Shown here piece after piece: positions 31,738 through 43,339 of a DNA stretch of 57,481 nucleotides. How positions within the stretch are numbered: the stretch's first letter is position 1; each line of letters starts with the position of its first letter. The DNA comes from Penium margaritaceum. Lineage: Eukaryota > Streptophyta > Zygnematophyceae > Desmidiales > Peniaceae. The position numbers and the translations under genes are program-made. Location of the stretch: the NCBI GenBank assembly GCA_023375785.1, contig SZWC01004881.1:62936-120416 (forward strand). The letters run 5' to 3'. Below the pieces are notes generated by a model, which was given only the letters and a program-made list of their open reading frames with translations, had not been told where the DNA came from and ran no database searches.

Positions 31738-31844
31738 CTCCCCCATGACTCACAGGCGTAGTACACATGTACGCGCATAGACACAGTCAACAACCAGACT
31801 CCCCCAGGGCATGCAGAGACGCAGGCAGGTACAATGAGAGCCAC

Positions 31845-33600
31845 TCACGGCCGCAAGCCAACCGAACTCATAGCCTTCTTGAACGAGTCGCGCTTCAGTG
31901 CCTTGGTCACAAAGTCAGCCACTTGCCGTGCTGTCTCAACCCACACAATGCTGATGTTTCCGTCATGCATCAAAGAATGCACATAGTGGTACTCAACGTT
32001 AATGTGCTTTGTGCATGTGTGATGCACGCCGTTGTTGTCGGCGATGGCCATGGCACTCTCATTGTCACAATGCAATGTGATGGATGTGAGGGACTGACAC
32101 AACTCGAACAATAGACGACGCAACCACACACTCTCACATGCGCCTGAGCCAAGGGCCACGTACTCAGCCTCAACAGTATTGCATGCAATGTACCCTTGCT
32201 TGCCACTGCGCCAAGATACGGCCGTGCCGTCGATCAGAAAGATCCAGCCTGTGCGACTTTTCCCGTCCGGACTGCCAGGCCGGTCACTGTCGGTGAAGCC
32301 AACCACGAAAACAGACGGCTGGAGGCGGAACATGAGATCTCGTCGAGGAGTCGAGACGATGTATCATAGTACTCGCATTTGCAATTTCAAAGTGGAGGTG
32401 ATGCGGCTCCTGAGAAAAATGTGTCAGGAGGTTGACGGCGAATGCAATGTCTGGGCGCGTTGTCGTCTCCAGGAACATCAGTGACCCGATGACTTGCACA
32501 TACGTGGTCACGTCAACTGGCTCTCCCACAACGGCTTGGTCAAGACTCTTCAGCTTCACCTGGCCATTAGATGACATAGGTGAAGACGCGTTGGGCACGA
32601 GGGGCAGGTCCTCGGCAAAGCGAGTGGATAGGGTCTGCACATAGGTAGCCTGGTGGACATGCAAGATGCCTTGCGAGCGATCATGCTCGAGCTCCATGCC
32701 CAGGAAGACTCGGGCAGACCCGAGATCCTTCATCTGGTAGGCGGTGTGCAACAGGTCCTTGACATGCTGGACGGTAGCCATGTCAAGTGACACAATGAGG
32801 AGATCGTCGATGTAGACTAGGATAGCGGCGAGGGTCTGCCCTTGCGGGTTGACGAATAGTGCGGGATCAGCGGTACTGCGCTGAAGGCCGTCGCGAAGGA
32901 GCGTACTGCTGATCTCCTGGTTCCAGGACCGAGGCGACTGCTTCAGGCCGTAGAGGGCCTTCTGTAGCCGCTAGACTCTCCGAGTGTCGTCGTCGAAGCC
33001 GGGAGGCGGCACCATGTAGAGCTCCTCATCCTCCAATGAACCATGGAGGAAGGCGTTGCTCACGTCCATCTAATGCAGCTCGCACCCACGCTGGACAACC
33101 AGGCTGAAGAGCGCCCGGCTCGTGGAGAACCGGCCAACTAGAGCAAAGATCTGGTCATAGTCGACCCCAGGGACTTGAGCAAACCCCTTGGCTGTGAGGC
33201 AGGCCTTGTACTTGTCCAAGGACCCGTCGGGCTTCCATTTGTGCTGAAAGATCCACTTGGCACCGATGGCCTTCCGACCTGGAGGGAGGTCGACGAAGTA
33301 ATACACGTGGTGCTGCAGGATCGCATCGAGCTCGTCAACGAGGACAGCATCCCAGTATGTGGTCTCAGGAGAGGCACGAGCCTCGTGCTGGGTGGTTGGG
33401 TCCTTCGGGCGTGCTATGGAGCAGATTGAGAGAGCGTGTGCGTCTCGAGATCCAGGTGGGATGCGTTCGAGTGCTGCCACGAAAGCATGCCGATGCCCGT
33501 AATGAATCATTGCATAGCCGAGTGTAGAGCTAGGGTGATGGTCTGTAATGATAGCCGAAGTAGTCAGGCCAAGAGCCTTGGTGCCAGGGTCCCCACTCAC
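31845..33600 (-). pseudogene. Copia A2 reverse transcriptase and RNase H
   Basis: From the right: GTKALGLTTSAIITDHHP and the RT start PPGRKAIGAKWIFQHKWK, KAKGF-type LTAKGFAQVPGVDYDQIF, then LH-stop-MDVSNAFLHGSLEDEE with TAG at 33070-33072. A second TAG follows near 32970. The active site is an intact YIDD in AILVYIDDLLIVSL (about 32810). RNase H (32333-31845) has DSDRPGSPDGKSRTGW, AEAEYVAL replaced by VEAEYVAL, HCDNESAMAIADN and VADFVTKAL. Function would need only a few reversions, but as it stands it is broken. Confidence 0.88.
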
Positions 33601-33691
33601 GACTGTGGGAGTGAAAGAGACGTGGAGCGACAGGGGGCCGAGATGCCATAGGACGAGGTACTACGGTCTGCACGCTCAATGACGGCCTGGG

Positions 33692-35926
33692 TCAGAGCCT
33701 GGCGCCTGGGCCAAGCATGTAGCGCGGTAGGGCAGGAGATGGCATCGAGTCTGACGGGCTGACGGAGGCGGACGAGGCTGTTGGCCCGGAGGGACCAGCG
33801 GACGCGACTGGGGCTACTGGTCCAGAGGGGCCAGTGGACGCGACTGGGGCCGCCGGTTTGTAGGGGCCAGCGGGCGCGATTGGGACGGTTGGCCCGAAGG
33901 GACCAGTGGACACGACTAGGACCGCCGGCCAAGAGGGACCGGTGGACGCGAGTGGGGCCGTCGGCATAGAGGGACCGGTGGATCCGACTGGGACCGCCGG
34001 CCCGGAGGGACCAGTGGACATGACTGGGACAGCCGGCCCGAAGGGACCGGTGGACACGACTGGGACCGCCGGCCCGGAGGGACCGGTAGACACGACTGGG
34101 ACTGCCGGTCCGGAGGGACCGGTGGACGTGACTGGGACTCTTGGCTCGGAGGGGCCAGCAGGCGCGACTGGGGCTGCTCGCTCGAAAGAGGCAGCGGGCG
34201 CGACAAGGGCTACTGGCTCGAAGGGAGTAAGTGATGTGCCACACAGAAGCAGTAGGACGGAGGACGGACTTACCACTCCCTCACGTGACGGGAGGGACAC
34301 TGACGAGCTAGAGCGCAGGAGATTGCACAAAAATAGTTCCTCGAAGAAGAGGGCATCGCAGGACTCGACGATGCAGTGTCGAGAGGGATCCCAGAAGCGC
34401 AAAGCTTTGGAATGACAAGAGACCCCGAGAAAGGTGCAAGGACACTCTTGCTGCGGGGCTGGTAGCCACACAATGGCTACGCAGCCCCAGACGTGAGCAG
34501 GGCGGAGGTCAACGTGCTGACCACACCAGTGCTGGTACGACGTGGACTGCCGGGGAAGGGATCCGTGAGGAATCCGGTTCCAGACCCACGTCATGTAGGC
34601 CATGGCTTCAAAGTAAAAGCCATCGGAGAGGCTAGACTGAATGCGCATGGGTTGGACGGCATCAGCCATGGTATGGTTCCCCCGCTCGGAGACGCCGTTT
34701 TGGGCAGGCGTGTAGGACACGGACATCTCGTGGTGGATACCGCGAGAGGCGAGAAAAGTTGTGGTCTCGCCCATGGACTCACGACCGCGATCGGAGTGAA
34801 AGCTGCAAAGGGATTGACCACACTTGCGCTCCGCAAGGACAAGCCAGTCCTGAATGGCACGGGCAACATCGCTCTTCTGCAGAAGGCAGAAGACCCAGCG
34901 GTAGCGCGAGTAGGCGTTTGTGAGGGTGAGGACGTAACGGCCATGCTCTTCGACAGACTCAGTAGGGAGAGGACCCATGATATCGGAATGGACCAGGTCG
35001 AGAGGGACGGACGCACAAGAGGCAGATACAGGGTATGTGGACCGGTGCATCTTGCTCTGAGCGCAATCAACGCACTCCATGGGACACGGCAAAGGGAAAG
35101 TCTTACAGTCAAAGCCCTTGGCCGGCTGGGTGCGGAGCATGCTATCAACGGCAGCAAAGTGGACGTGGCGAAGACGGAGGTGCAGGAGACGGGCGTGCTG
35201 TGGAGAGAGCATACTCGTGACAAACACATGGCCTGTGGTGGCCAACAGGGAAGGGACAAAAGGGGAGGAGGACAAAAGAGGCACATACCACAGGTTGCCA
35301 TGGACGGTGGCGTGAAGAACGACAAGACCGGACGGACGCAACGACACAGTGCCAGCACCACGCGAGTGTACAACGTCCATGCTCATGCGGTGAAGGGCAG
35401 TAACGGACACGAGACTGAGCTCAAGACCGGGGATAAAAAGGAAATTGGTCAGGAAGACATCACCGACAGGACCACGGAAACGAACAACACCAACGTCGCG
35501 GACAGGTAACACTTGGCTGGAGCTTGTCCGGACACCGGATACATCGTCGACAGGACCAAGCATATTGAAGGCCTCATGAGAGGCCGTCATGTGATGCATG
35601 GCCCCGGATTCGATGATCCAGGTCTCGGCCGGGTCCTGGACCGGAGTCGCCAGGTCGGTAACGGTCACATGGCAGCACGTAAGAGACGCGGACGCGGTGG
35701 AAGGGGGCGTGAACCGAGACTGTCAATCATCAAGCCACGCGACGTCGTCATGGAGGAGAACAGAGGAGACCATGGGTGATGACGAGACACACGAGGAGGC
35801 AGGAAACGACCGTAGCTCAGTCTCAGTCATGCAGGGCAAGGGGGACAAGCAGGAGGTGACGAAACTCGCACTTCCCTTGGGGGGAGGATGAGGCAGGCCA
35901 AGCTGGAGCGCAATGAACTGCTCCAA
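33692..35926 (-). pseudogene. Copia A2 protease, integrase and 36-bp-repeat linker
   Basis: A short frame from 35926 (EQFIALQLGLPHPPPKG) leads into a 658-codon open frame at 35668-33692. The protease loop is WIIESGAMHHMTA, with Glu in place of the catalytic Asp. The pre-integrase box LLHLRLRHVHFAAVDS and CVDCAQSKMH follow. The integrase core has LVHSDIMGP (Asp), HSDRGRES (Asp; the usual GGE is changed) and NGVSERGN (Glu), then TFLGVSCHSKALRFWDP. The frame ends in a collagen-like linker of 12-residue units such as GPSGPAVPVVST (about 33780-34210) and LGPGARL. Although long and open, the protease site is altered and RT downstream is broken. Confidence 0.88.
33780..34210 (-). repeat. 36-bp coding tandem repeat in Copia A2 linker
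   Basis: About 12 units encode variants of S-T-G-P-S-G-P-A-V-P-V-V. The array lies in frame between the integrase and RT domains. The same array occurs in A3 (about 45170-45640). Confidence 0.85.
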
Positions 35927-35929
35927 CTA

Positions 35930-37547
35930 TCACTCACGCATGGGTGGCCCGGCAGTGTAGACTGAGTGCGGAGTGACGACGCCGGAGCTTGGATAGAACG
36001 AGGACTACACCAGTGAAGGGAATGGGATCGCCGACGGTAGTGGGTGATGCTACTGCAGAGCTGGCGCCGGCGCGACCGGTGCGGCTGTCGGAGGAGAGGA
36101 GCTGTTGGACGAGGTCGGGGTATGAGGGCCAATGACAGCGACGGCAACAGAGGCGAGACGGCGCTCCCGCTGGCAATGCATGGTGGCGATGACGTGAGCC
36201 TCATCCGTGGACAACACACGTGTACCACCCGTACCAGGACTGGCCACAGATGTGGCAGAAAGAGCCACCATCGTTGGACCCAGTCGACTGCTACTACTGC
36301 TGTTGCTCACCCTTGCCCTTCATACTCCGGCGTTTCTTCTTCCTTGACGACGAAGAGCTAGTGGAGGTAGCTGTAGCGGGGGAAGCGACGGCCACTGATG
36401 CAACGACGCGGGAAGCTAGAGCCTCTGTGCCCTGAAGGCAGGACTCCAGGCGAGCTTCCTCAATCCTGAGGAAGAGCTCGTATGCCCAGGGCATGAGGGT
36501 GCTCTGGGCCGCCATGGTGGAGAGGATGTCCTGGGAGTAGTGCATGAAGACGTTCGTGTACGCGTCAGTGGCGCTGCACTTGATGGTGAGGAGCGCGGCC
36601 AGAGGGGATGGAGCAGTGGTGCCGAGGCGACGAAGGATGTCTTCAGTCCTCTGCCAGTAGGCGGTGACTGTCTCGGTTTCCCCCATGTGGAGGGAGTTGA
36701 ACTCCCGCAGCATACGACTGGTCTCAGCCTTGTTTGACAGGCAATGGGGGCGAGTGAGGACGTGCCACGCGGCTGCAGGGTCTAGGATGCTGCAAGCAGT
36801 AAAATCGCAAAGAAAGGGCTCTAGGGCCAGGCGGGAAGCCGGAGGAGTGACAGGGACGAGGGTGCAGAATGCGCGACGAGCATCATACAGCTGGTCAGCC
36901 TGGGTGGAGTCGTACGGAAGAGTGTAAAATGCCCATAGCCCCTCACCCTGTGCCCAGATACGGAAGCTGAGCTCCCAACTCTGGAACTGCTCGCCGGCCT
37001 GAAGCGACGGGGGCGACGTCTCAAAGTCCTTTTGCCTGCGGTCGGCGCCCAGAGTGGGGCCAAGGACGGAGGTCACTATCTGCTATTGGCGCTGAGTCTG
37101 CTATTGCGCCAGGTAATGTGTGGCAGCGGACACAGCGGTGCTGGCGTGCCCAGGAGGAATGAATGGCGGCAGAGTACTGTTGGCCGTCTACGAGGCCAGT
37201 GGCTGCAGGGCTATAAGCTGCTGCTCAAAGTGACGAGCTATTACTGAATGACAGCTAAGGGATCAGGGGTGTCGGCAATGACTCCTGTAGGCTACTACTG
37301 TTGTTGCTGCTATTGCTATTGCTACTGTCACTGTTGCTGCTACTGTTGCTGCTGTTGTTGCTGATGCAGCTGCAGCTGCTGCTGTTCCTGGTCCTGCTGC
37401 TGCTGTTGCTGCTGTTGTTGCTACTACTGGTGCTGCAACTCTTGTTGCTGCTGCAGCTGTTGTAGTTGGTCTAAGAAAACGGGGGGTACCCCTCCTGGGA
37501 GTCCCCCAAACGCAGGAGGACCCCTCCCCACTGGGGTTTTTAGCCAT
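35930..37547 (-). pseudogene. Copia A2 gag
   Basis: The likely start is ATG at 37547-37545 (MAKNPSGEGSS), matching MANSSSGEGSS of A3. An Ala/Gln-rich low-complexity segment (37480-37260) comes next, then the gag core from 37076: QKDFETSPPSLQAGEQF, WELSFRIWAQGEGLW, HVLTRPHCLSNKAETSRMLR, EFNSLHMGETETVTAYWQRT. A basic tail KKKRRSMKGKGEQQQ is followed after a stop by the zinc knuckle CHICGQSWYGWYTC, where the expected His is Tyr. ATG choice is supported by homology of the two copies. Confidence 0.8.
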
Positions 37548-37549
37548 GG

Positions 37550-38899
37550 TTTTGGTGCCCCCTCTCTTTCTTTTTTTCTTACGTGCTACTGATGTCAACA
37601 ATGACATCGGCGCAAAACAACTGGCATCAGCAGCTGCTACAACGTAATCTGTTGCTGCTGAAGCTACTATAAAGTTTCTTCCCCACCCTTCTGCCCTTTC
37701 TTTTGTTGATGATGTCAACAGTGACGTCAGAGGCTGGATGCTGACGTCAGAAGCGGTTGGATGCTGACGTCAACAACGACAGTGGTTAGGACCGCTACTC
37801 CACAACTGCAACGACTATTATTGTTGATGCCACTACTGCTGCTATTGCTGCTGCTACTAATGTTTCTGCTGCTATTGTAGCTGTTGCTGTTGCTACTGCT
37901 TTTGTAGCTGCTCCTACTACGACTATTGTGACAGCAACAACTACTGCTTCTGCTGCTGCTCTTGTAGCAGTTGCTGCTGCTGCGGCTATTGTGGCAGCAG
38001 CAACTACTGTTGCTACTACTGTTGTTACAACTGCTGCTGCTGCAAGCTGTTGCGGCTGTTGTGGCTGCTGTAGCAGCTATGGTAGTCGCTGTTGAGGTGG
38101 GGGAATATTTTTGCTCGTCTTTTTTTTTTCCTTTCGTCTGGCACAGCGAGCCTCGCAGCTTGCTGTGGGTAACGGGCAACGAGCAGCAAGCTCCCTGCCA
38201 GCAGCTCGTTTCTCGCAGCGAGCAGTGGACTCGCTGTTTGCATCCCGCTGCTCGCGGCGAGTTGCGCGCTGCGAGTAGCAGTAGCTGCTGCTAGCTGCTG
38301 TCGGCTGCTGCTTGCTGCTACTACTGGTGCTGTAGCCAGCTGCTATTGTTGCTTGCTACTGCTTGGTGTTACAGTTGCTACAGCTCGCTGCTGCTGCTGC
38401 TCACTTCTGCTGCTGCTTGCTACAGCTTGCTGCTGCTGCTAAGCTGCTCCTGCTGGCGGTTGCTGCTATTGCAACGAGCTACTACGAGCTACTGCTGCTG
38501 CCAACTGCTACTGCTGCACGCAGCTGCTCATGGCTGCTGCTGCCATAGCTCCTTGTAGTTGCCTGCCGTTGTTGTTGCTGCTGCAGGCTGCTGCTGCTAC
38601 TCGTTGATGCCAGTCACTGCACCTAGGTGACATTGCCACTTGTGTCATCGCCCGTAGGTGTCGGATGCGGCCTGCCGCTCACCTCCTCGCGTCATGCGTT
38701 GGGGTCAGTGCTGCCGGAAAAAATCTGACAGCATTTTCCCTAGCCAAGTGGCCGTGGGAAAAATTCAGACGCCGCCACCAGGCGGGTCAATGCTGCCGGA
38801 AGAAATCCGGCAGCATTTTCCCTGCACTGGCTTATATGGAGGTGCGCCGGCGTTGTCTGGCACCTGTACGCCAGTCTTTTGCTACTGTTGCTACGCTCT
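37550..38899 (-). other. Copia A2 untranslated leader: AGC triplets, TGACGTCA boxes, hairpins
   Basis: Between primer site and gag, element orientation, come two GCTGCCGGA...TCCGGCAGC hairpin units (38709-38735 degenerate and 38789-38817), about 700 bp of imperfect AGC/GCA triplets (38600-37800), and TGACGTCA at 37765-37772, 37742-37749 and 37722-37729. Long Leu/Gln-type frames here are products of the triplets and not genes. Confidence 0.75.
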
Positions 38900-38912
38900 G
38901 GCTCTCATACCA
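38900..38912 (-). other. Primer binding site of Copia A2
   Basis: TGGTATGAGAGCC in element orientation follows the 5' LTR end directly. It resembles the initiator-Met type TGGTATCAGAGC. Confidence 0.75.
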
Positions 38913-39764
38913 AAATGGAAAACTAGGCAGCAGGTTGGGGCAGCAGCATTGTTGATGCAGCGTGCGGGCTTCCACACTCGTTGCTTAAGTCTGCTGCCCC
39001 CTCCGTCTGTTGCTCTAGAGACTAAGTCTGGAAGCTCTAGGTTTGTCACTCAGAACTGCGTGCCCCAGTGCTAGCGCCAGAAAGCAGCTGAAAACTGAAA
39101 GTGACTGATTAGGAATGAAGAATGAGCAAAAATGGGAGACCCCTCCAAGTTCTAGCTCCCCCCCACTAGTGTAGAACTTGTTACTCAGCTAAATAGCCAA
39201 TCAGAAAATAGTCCTAGACGTATTTTCTGGCAGGCAGGGTTTTCACGGTGAGCCCTGCCAGACGCCCGACAGCCTGAAACCCGGACGTCGTTCGTTTTGC
39301 CTAAAAACTGGACCATACTGTAATACCGACGGTGCGAACGCAGTCGTGCGGTCAGAATCAACTAGAAGAATAGCAGCAAAGGATTATGGCTGCCCGAACC
39401 TAGGCAGTGCCTACAACGGTCCATGATACCAAACAGTGCCACGCAGTAAGAGACATGGACCCTAGGCAGAGCATGATGCTACAGACGCAATGGCACAGTC
39501 AGAAACAGCGTTGGGTGCATATAGACAGCATCTGCGGTGGCAGTGACCGCCCGCGGCTTGACCGCCGAGGAGGCCTGCCGATGGAGCTGAGCACGTCGCC
39601 GGAGGGAGGAGGCTCCAGCGAACTGCGAGTAGGCCTCATCGTGCGTCGACTCCACGGGACGACATTCTAGAAGCGTCAAGTCTCGCCGTCAGTCATCTGC
39701 ACGCCAATGTAAACAAGCTAGGAGGACACAATAGAGCACAATGATAGATGCGATAAAACCAACA
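38913..39764 (-). repeat. 5' LTR of Copia A2
   Basis: The 852 bp start TGTTGGTTTTATCGC (39764) and end CCTAGTTTTCCATTT (38913). The boundaries agree with the other three complete family LTRs, all 852 bp. Confidence 0.9.
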
Positions 39765-39769
39765 TGCAC
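39765..39769. repeat. Right target-site duplication of Copia A2 (TGCAC)
   Basis: It pairs with TACAC at 30881-30885. The Gypsy-K integrase frame resumes here (LH followed by GVLRTITNNRDG). Confidence 0.7.
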
Positions 39770-40017
39770 GGCGTACTAAGAACCATCACGAATAACAGAG
39801 ACGGTCGATTTACCAGCTGTTTTTTGCGCGAACTAATGACTCGTTACGGAAGTAAAACTCAACTTTCGACGGCATTTCATCCTCAAACTGATGGTCGACC
39901 CGAGCGAACAAATCAGATGCTCAAACAATTGCTCCAAACACTATGCGAACCTCATGGGATGGATTGGGCACAAAATCTCCCGACCGTCGAAATCACATAT
40001 AATTCGGCAGTTTCCAC
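39770..40017 (+). pseudogene. Gypsy-K integrase core, middle segment
   Basis: GVLRTITNNRDGRFTS carries the second catalytic Asp, and FHPQTDGRPERTNQMLKQL carries the Glu region. The segment ends WAQNLPTVEITYNSAVST at the A3 insertion. The frame is open throughout this segment. It continues at 48495. Confidence 0.88.
40013..40017. repeat. Left target-site duplication of Copia A3 (TCCAC)
   Basis: It is identical to 48490-48494. Confidence 0.88.
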
Positions 40018-40869
40018 TGTTGGTTTTTGCGCATCTCTCATTGTGCTCTGTTGTGTCCTCCCGGCTTGTGTACATGGGCGTGCAGATGACTGACGGCGAG
40101 ACTTGACGCTGCTGGAGTGTCGGCCGGTCGAGCCGACGCACGCTGAGGCCTACATGCAGTTCGCTAGAGCCTCCTCCTTCTGGCGACGTGCTCAGCTCCA
40201 TCTGCAGGCCTCCTCGGTGGTCGAGCCACCGGCGATCAATGCCACTGCAGATGCTGTCTGTATGCACCCAACGTTGTTTCTGACTATGCCATTGCGTCTG
40301 TAGCACCATGCTTTGCCTAGGGTCCATGTCTCTTGCTGCGTGGCACTATTTGGTATCATGGACCGTCGTAGGCACTGCCAGGGTTCGGGCAGCCATAACT
40401 CTTTGCTGCTATTTTTCTAGCTGATTCTGACCGCACGGCTGCGTTCGCATCGTCAGTATCATGGTATGGTCCAGTTTTCAGGCAAAACGGACTACGCCCG
40501 GACTTCGGGTTGTCGGGCGTCTGGCTAGGCTCACCGAGAAAACCCTGCCTGTCAGAAAATAGGTCTAGGATTATTTTCTGATTGGCTGGTTAGCTTAGAA
40601 ACAAGTTCTACACTAGTGCGGGGGAGCTAGAACTTGGAGGGGTCTCCCATTGTTGCTCATTCTTCATTCCTCAGCAGTCACTTTCAGTTTTCAGCTGTTT
40701 TCTGGCGCTAACACTAACGCGCGCATTTCTGAGTAACAAACCCAGAGCGTCCAGACTTAGTCTCTAGAGCAGCAGACTGAGGGGGCAGCAGACTTAAGAA
40801 ACGAGCGTGGAAGGCCACACGCTGCATCAACAACGCTGCTGCCCCAACCTGTTGCCTAGTCTTCTATTT
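40018..40869 (+). repeat. 5' LTR of Copia A3
   Basis: It starts TGTTGGTTTTTGCGC and ends GCCTAGTCTTCTATTT. Confidence 0.92.
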
Positions 40870-40882
40870 TGGTATCAAAACC
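40870..40882 (+). other. Primer binding site of Copia A3
   Basis: TGGTATCAAAACC directly follows the 5' LTR, an initiator-Met-like site with changes after TGGTATCA. Confidence 0.75.
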
Positions 40883-41847
40883 AAAGGGTAGCAGCAACAC
40901 CAAAAGACTGGCGTATAAGTGCTAGACAACGCCGGCGGACCCCGATACGCACCAGTGCAGGGGAAATGCTGCCGGATTCCTTCCGGCAGCATTGACCCGC
41001 CTGGTGGTGGGATCAATTTTTTTCCCACGGCCACTAGGCCAGGGGAAATGCTGCCGGATTTTTTCCGGCAGCACTGATCCCCAAGTGTGACGCGAGGAGG
41101 TGAGCGGCAGGCCGCGTTCGACACCTGCGCGCAACGACGCACGCGACAACGTCACCTAGGTGCAGTGACTGGCACCAGCAAGCAGCGGCAGCAACATGCA
41201 TCAGCAGCAACGGCAGGCAACTATAGCGAGCAGTGGCAACAGCAGCCAGCAGCAGCTGCGTGCAACAACAGCAGCAGCCGGTAGCAGCAGCAACTCGTAG
41301 CACTAGTAACAACTCGTAGCAGCAGCAGTAGTAGCAGCAACCCGCAACAGCAAGCAGCTGCGGTGGTAAGTAGCAGCAGCTCAAAGTAGCAGAAACAGTG
41401 GTAGCGAGCAGCAGCAGTAGCAAAGAGCAGCAGCAACAGCGAGCTACAATAGCTGTAGCAACAAGCAGCAACAAGCAACAGCAAGCAGAAATAGCAGTCG
41501 GCTAGAACAGTAGTAGCAGCAACGAGTAGTAGCCGGCAGCAGCCAGCAGCAGCTGCTGCTGCTCGCAACCCACAGCTCACCGCGAGCAGCGGGCTACAAG
41601 CAACGAGCCCGCTGCTCGTTGTGAGCAGCGAGTTGTTGGCAGCGAGCAGCGAGCTCGCAGCTTGTAGCCCGCAGCGAGCAGCGAGGCTCGCGGTGCCAGA
41701 CGAAAGGGAAAAAAAAACAAAAAACAAAAGGCAGAATGGTGGAGAAGAAACTTTATAGCAGCAACAGCAGATTACGCCGTAGCAGCTGCTGACGTCAGCC
41801 GTCCTGGACTGACATCACTGCTGACATCAGCAGCACAAAATAAAACC
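40883..41847 (+). other. Copia A3 untranslated leader: twin hairpins, AGC triplets, TGACGTCA boxes
   Basis: A perfect 12-bp stem (40965-40976 with 40982-40993, loop TTCCT) and a 10-bp stem (41049-41058 with 41064-41073, T5 loop) share the arms TGCTGCCGGA/TCCGGCAGCA. Imperfect AGC triplets span 41150-41690. One TGACGTCA (41790-41797) and two TGACATCA (41810, 41822) precede gag. The layout is the same as in A2. Confidence 0.75.
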
Positions 41848-43330
41848 ATGGCTAACAGCTCCAGTGGGGAGGGATCCTCCTTCGTTGGGGGGACCACCTG
41901 GGGATACCCCCCTCCTTTTCTTGCAGTAGCTGCAACAGCTGCAGCAGGAGCAGCAGTAGCAGCAGCAATAGGACCAGGAACAGTAGCAGCTTCACCTGCA
42001 ACAGCAGCAGCTGAAGCAACAGCAGCAACAGTAGCGGTAGCAGCAGGAGCAGCAACAGCAGCAATAGCAACAGCAGCAGCAACCAACAGGCGTTCTCGTC
42101 GACACCCCTGATCCCTTAGCTGCCATTCAACAACAGCTTGCCGCTTTGATGTAGCAACTTACAGTCCTGCAGCCACTGGCCTCACAGACGGGCAACAGTA
42201 CTATGCCGCCATTCATTCCTCCAGGGTAGGCTAGCCTCGCTATGTCCGCTGCCACGCATTACTTGGCGCAACAACAGACTAAGCGCCAGTGGCAGACAGT
42301 GACCTCCGTCTTTGGCCCCACTCTGGACGCCGGCCGCAAGCAAAAGGACTTTGAGACGCCGCCCCTGCCGCTTCAGGCCGGCGAGCAGTTTCGGAGTTCG
42401 GAGCTCAGCTTCCACATCTGGGCACAAGGGGAGGGCCTGTGGGTATACTACACTCTTTTGTACGACTCCACCCAGGCAGACCAGCTGTATGATGGTGGTC
42501 GTGCCGTCCGCGCCCTTGTCCTTGTCGCTCCTCCGGCTTCCTGCCTGGCCCTGGAGCCCTTTCTTTGCAATTTCACCGCTAACAGCGTCCCAGACCCTTC
42601 AACCGCGTGGCACATCCTCACTCGCCCCCATCGCCTGTCTAGCGAGGCTAAGACCAGCCGTCTGTTGTGGGAGTTCAACTCCCTCCACATGGGGGAGACC
42701 GAGACAATCACCGCCTACAGGCAGCGATCTAAAGACATCCTTTGTCGCCTCGACACCTCTGCTCCACCCCCTCTGGCCGCGCTCCTCACCATCAAGCGCA
42801 GCGCCACTGATGCGTACGCGGACGTCTTCGTGCATTACTCCCAGGAAATACTCTCCACCATGGCGGCCCAGGGCACTCTCATGCCCTGGGCATACGAGCT
42901 CTTCCTCCAGATTGAGGAAGCTCGCTTGGAGACTCGCCTTCAGCGTGCAGAGGTTGTGGCGTCCCCCGCCGTGGCCTTCGTGGCTGTCGCTTCCCCCGGA
43001 GCAGCTAGCTTCACCAGCTCTTCGTCGTTGGGGAAGAAGAAACGCCAGAGCAAGAAGGACAAGGGTCAAAAGCAACAGCACTAGTAGCGGTCGACTGGAT
43101 CGAGCGGTGGTGGCTCAGTCTGCCACAACTGTGGCCAGCTCAGGCACGGGTGGTACACGTGCCCGCTGTCCATGGACGATGCGCGCATCATCGCCACCAT
43201 GGATCGCCAGCGAGAGCACCGTCTCGCCTTTGCCGCCATCGCTATTGCTGGCCCTAACGCCCCGACCTTGTCCAGTAGCTCCTCTCCTCCGACAGTCGCA
43301 ACAGTCCCGTCGGCGCAAGCTCCGAAGTAG
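41848..43330 (+). pseudogene. Copia A3 gag
   Basis: It starts MANSSSGEGSSFVGG (41848), runs through an Ala-rich stretch, and is stopped near 42109. The core from 42242 reads QKDFETPPLPLQAGEQFRSS, LSFHIWAQGEGLWVYYTL, HILTRPHRLSSEAKTSRLLW and EFNSLHMGETETITAYRQRS, with a basic tail KKKRQSKKDKGQKQQ and a TAG at 43082. The following zinc knuckle is intact, CHNCGQLRHGWYTC (CX2CX4HX4C), near 43121-43162. It corresponds domain by domain to A2 gag. Confidence 0.82.
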
Positions 43331-43339
43331 CATCACTCG

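Larger units (their letters stand above)
30886..39764 (-). mobile_element. Copia-A copy A2, full length, minus strand
   Basis: The 8879-bp element has two 852-bp LTRs, primer site, AGC-rich leader, gag, protease-integrase, RT-RNase H and polypurine tract, all in Copia order, inserted head-against Gypsy-K in its integrase gene. The domains are largely open but RT has nonsense codons, so it is inactive. It is less decayed than A3. Confidence 0.92.

Noticed and set aside
33780..34210. 36-bp regularly spaced repeats resembling a CRISPR array in period
   Set aside because: The repeats are contiguous without unique spacers, keep the reading frame of a Copia polyprotein, and the genome is eukaryotic.
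34493..35509. 338-codon open frame on the plus strand
   Set aside because: It is antisense to the Copia A2 protease-integrase coding region, has no domain of its own, and follows from the codon composition of the true minus-strand gene.
37971..38558. Leu/Gln-rich frames in the A2 leader (and Ala/Gln-rich frames at 49888-50097)
   Set aside because: They are translations of AGC/CTG triplet tracts in untranslated leaders, open in several frames on both strands.
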